Of a DNA stretch of 7,073 nt, positions 6,004 to 7,073 are shown piece by piece. The notes beneath the pieces were generated by a model. The model searched no databases. It was given only the letters and a program-made list of their open reading frames with translations, and had not been told where the DNA came from. Position numbers and translations under genes: made by a program. The stretch's first letter is position 1, and every line of letters starts with the position of its first letter. This DNA comes from DASYSA01 sp036003885 (GTDB lineage Bacteria > Acidobacteriota > Blastocatellia > UBA7656), in assembly GCA_036003885.1 (NCBI GenBank), contig DASYSA010000690.1, forward strand, positions 1 through 7,073, given 5' to 3'.

Positions 6004-6010
6004 GGTGGAG
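6004..6010 (+). promoter_or_regulatory. Ribosome binding site deciding the kinase start
   Basis: GGTGGAG stands 7 bases before GTG 6018. No ATG exists in this frame between the stop at 5949 and the membrane region, so the site picks GTG 6018 (or the adjacent TTG 6021). Confidence 0.55.
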
Positions 6011-6017
6011 TCACAGC

Positions 6018-7073
6018 GTGTTGAAGGTAGAGTCTTGGGCACGGCGAGTTTCCCGTGTGGTTTGGCCATACGGACTCGCCGTGTTGAGTGTCGCAGTGGC
6101 GCTGGGCATCACGAATTCACTGGAGCGCTACACCACACTCCGAACTCCGCTCTTTTACATAGCAATAATCATCAGCGCATGGTTCGGTGGAATGGGGCCG
6201 GGGTTGCTTTCCGTAGCGCTCTCCACGCTGGCAGTAGACTACTATTTTGCACCGGGGGGCCAGACCTCGGTGTTAGGCATAGTTAGCTGGCCATTCATCC
6301 TCCTGTTCTTATTGTCAGGCCTCCTCGCCTGTTGGATAACTGTTCAACGGAGGAAGGCGGAGGAGGCGCTCAAGGGGGCACGCGATGAGTTGGAAGCAAG
6401 AGTCGAGGAGCGCACCTCCGACCTCCGCCGGGCAACTGAAGAGTTGCAGGCCGAGATCGCCGAACGCAAACGGGGCGAAGAGGCTTTGCGCGAAAGGGCA
6501 AACCTCCTGGACCTCACGCACGACACGGTCTTCGCGCGCGACATCAACGACGTCATCACCTTCTGGAATCGCGGCGCCGAGGAACTGTACGGATGGACAA
6601 GGGACGAGGCGGTCGGGCAAGTTTCTCACCACCTCACGCAGACGATCTTCCCAGCGCCGTTGGAAGAGATCACGGCGAAGCTAAACAGCACAGGCCGCTG
6701 GGAGGGCGAATTGATTCACACTCGCCGCGACGGTACGCAGGTCGTGGTAATGAGCCGGTGGGCGCTGCAATTGGACGAACGGGGAAAGCCAATTGCGGTC
6801 CTGGAGACTAACAATGACATCACCGAGCGCAAGCAGGCCGAGGAAGCGCTACACAAAGCGCAAGCGGAGCTGGCGCACGTCACGCGCGTGGCGACTCTGG
6901 GAGAGATGACTGCCTCGATTGCCCACGAAATCAATCAGCCGCTCGGCGCAGTGGTCAATAACGCGAGTGCCTGCTTGCGCTGGCTCGCGGCTTCGAACCA
7001 GGAGGAAGCCCGGCAGTCTGCCGCGCTTATCATTGCAGACGCCCATCGAGCTAGCGAAATCATTGGACGGATT
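6018..7073 (+). CDS. Membrane PAS-sensor histidine kinase (C-terminus off the right edge)
   Basis: Two-component sensor kinase, 352 codons seen and open to the edge. A DUF4118/KdpD-type membrane region spans about residues 17-108. Its hydrophobic stretches are YGLAVLSVAVALGI, FYIAIIISAWFGGMGPGLL with the typical GGxGPG turn, and WPFILLFLLSGLLACWI; the motif VDYYFAPGG follows the second. A charged coiled coil covers about 111-160 (EALKGARDELEARVEERT). A PAS domain covers about 161-272, including DTVFARDINDVITFWNRGAE, ELYGW, GRWEGELIHTRRDGTQ and the PAC ending NNDITERKQ. The dimerisation H-box follows, with His303 in ASIAHEINQPLGAVVNNA as phosphoacceptor. The ATP-binding domain should lie beyond the edge. 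The H-box style and layout resemble FixL-like and other PAS kinases of soil and freshwater bacteria. No heme-pocket or other ligand can be assigned to the PAS. The first codon is GTG (TTG next), with GGTGGAG upstream. The cognate regulator is not in the window. Confidence 0.92.
   Translation, partial: MLKVESWARRVSRVVWPYGLAVLSVAVALGITNSLERYTTLRTPLFYIAIIISAWFGGMGPGLLSVALSTLAVDYYFAPGGQTSVLGIVSWPFILLFLLSGLLACWITVQRRKAEEALKGARDELEARVEERTSDLRRATEELQAEIAERKRGEEALRERANLLDLTHDTVFARDINDVITFWNRGAEELYGWTRDEAVGQVSHHLTQTIFPAPLEEITAKLNSTGRWEGELIHTRRDGTQVVVMSRWALQLDERGKPIAVLETNNDITERKQAEEALHKAQAELAHVTRVATLGEMTASIAHEINQPLGAVVNNASACLRWLAASNQEEARQSAALIIADAHRASEIIGRI

Noticed and set aside
5945..6286. ATG-initiated plus-strand frame of 113 codons
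   Set aside because: It overlaps the membrane region of the sensor kinase in another frame, and its product has no membrane or domain features.
6315..6632. Minus-strand frames of 105 and 71 codons
   Set aside because: Antisense to the coiled coil and PAS domain of the kinase.

Overview
The window looks like a chromosomal accessory stretch from a moderately GC-rich Gram-negative-type bacterium. It encodes an inner-membrane RND drug pump with its periplasmic adaptor, two small proteins with lipoprotein signal peptides, and a membrane sensor kinase. My best guess is a Nitrospira-like organism, from the style of the small proteins and the GTTCAAGCC-type 9-bp repeats. This is recollection, not a search result, so the lineage call is weak (about 0.4).

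Left part, minus strand (1-4124): an MdtA-like membrane fusion protein (2934-4124) is followed by an MdtB-like RND permease (from 2753 down past the left edge, so its C-terminus is missing). They would form a tripartite efflux pump with an outer-membrane channel, and perhaps an MdtC partner, neither of which is in the window. The 180-bp spacer between them is unusual. It is built of 9-bp repeats on both sides of a strong GC-rich hairpin, with the two sides complementary to each other. One frame stays open from 2 nt after the mdtA stop to 4 nt before the mdtB start.

Middle (4125-5392): a divergent intergenic region of about 410 bp carries a near-perfect 34-bp hairpin. It is followed on the plus strand by four very small genes with 66-77 bp gaps: a 41-aa lipoprotein, a 53-aa protein, a 74-aa protein and a 43-aa lipoprotein. 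Two of them have textbook AAGGAGG ribosome binding sites.

Right part (5393-7073): a decayed GAF-domain gene remnant (about 5529-5890; two stops and three frame changes) precedes a plus-strand sensor histidine kinase. The kinase has a DUF4118-type membrane region, a coiled coil, a PAS domain and an H-box, starts at GTG 6018 and is cut by the right edge. I see no RNA genes, CRISPR array, insertion sequence or attachment site.
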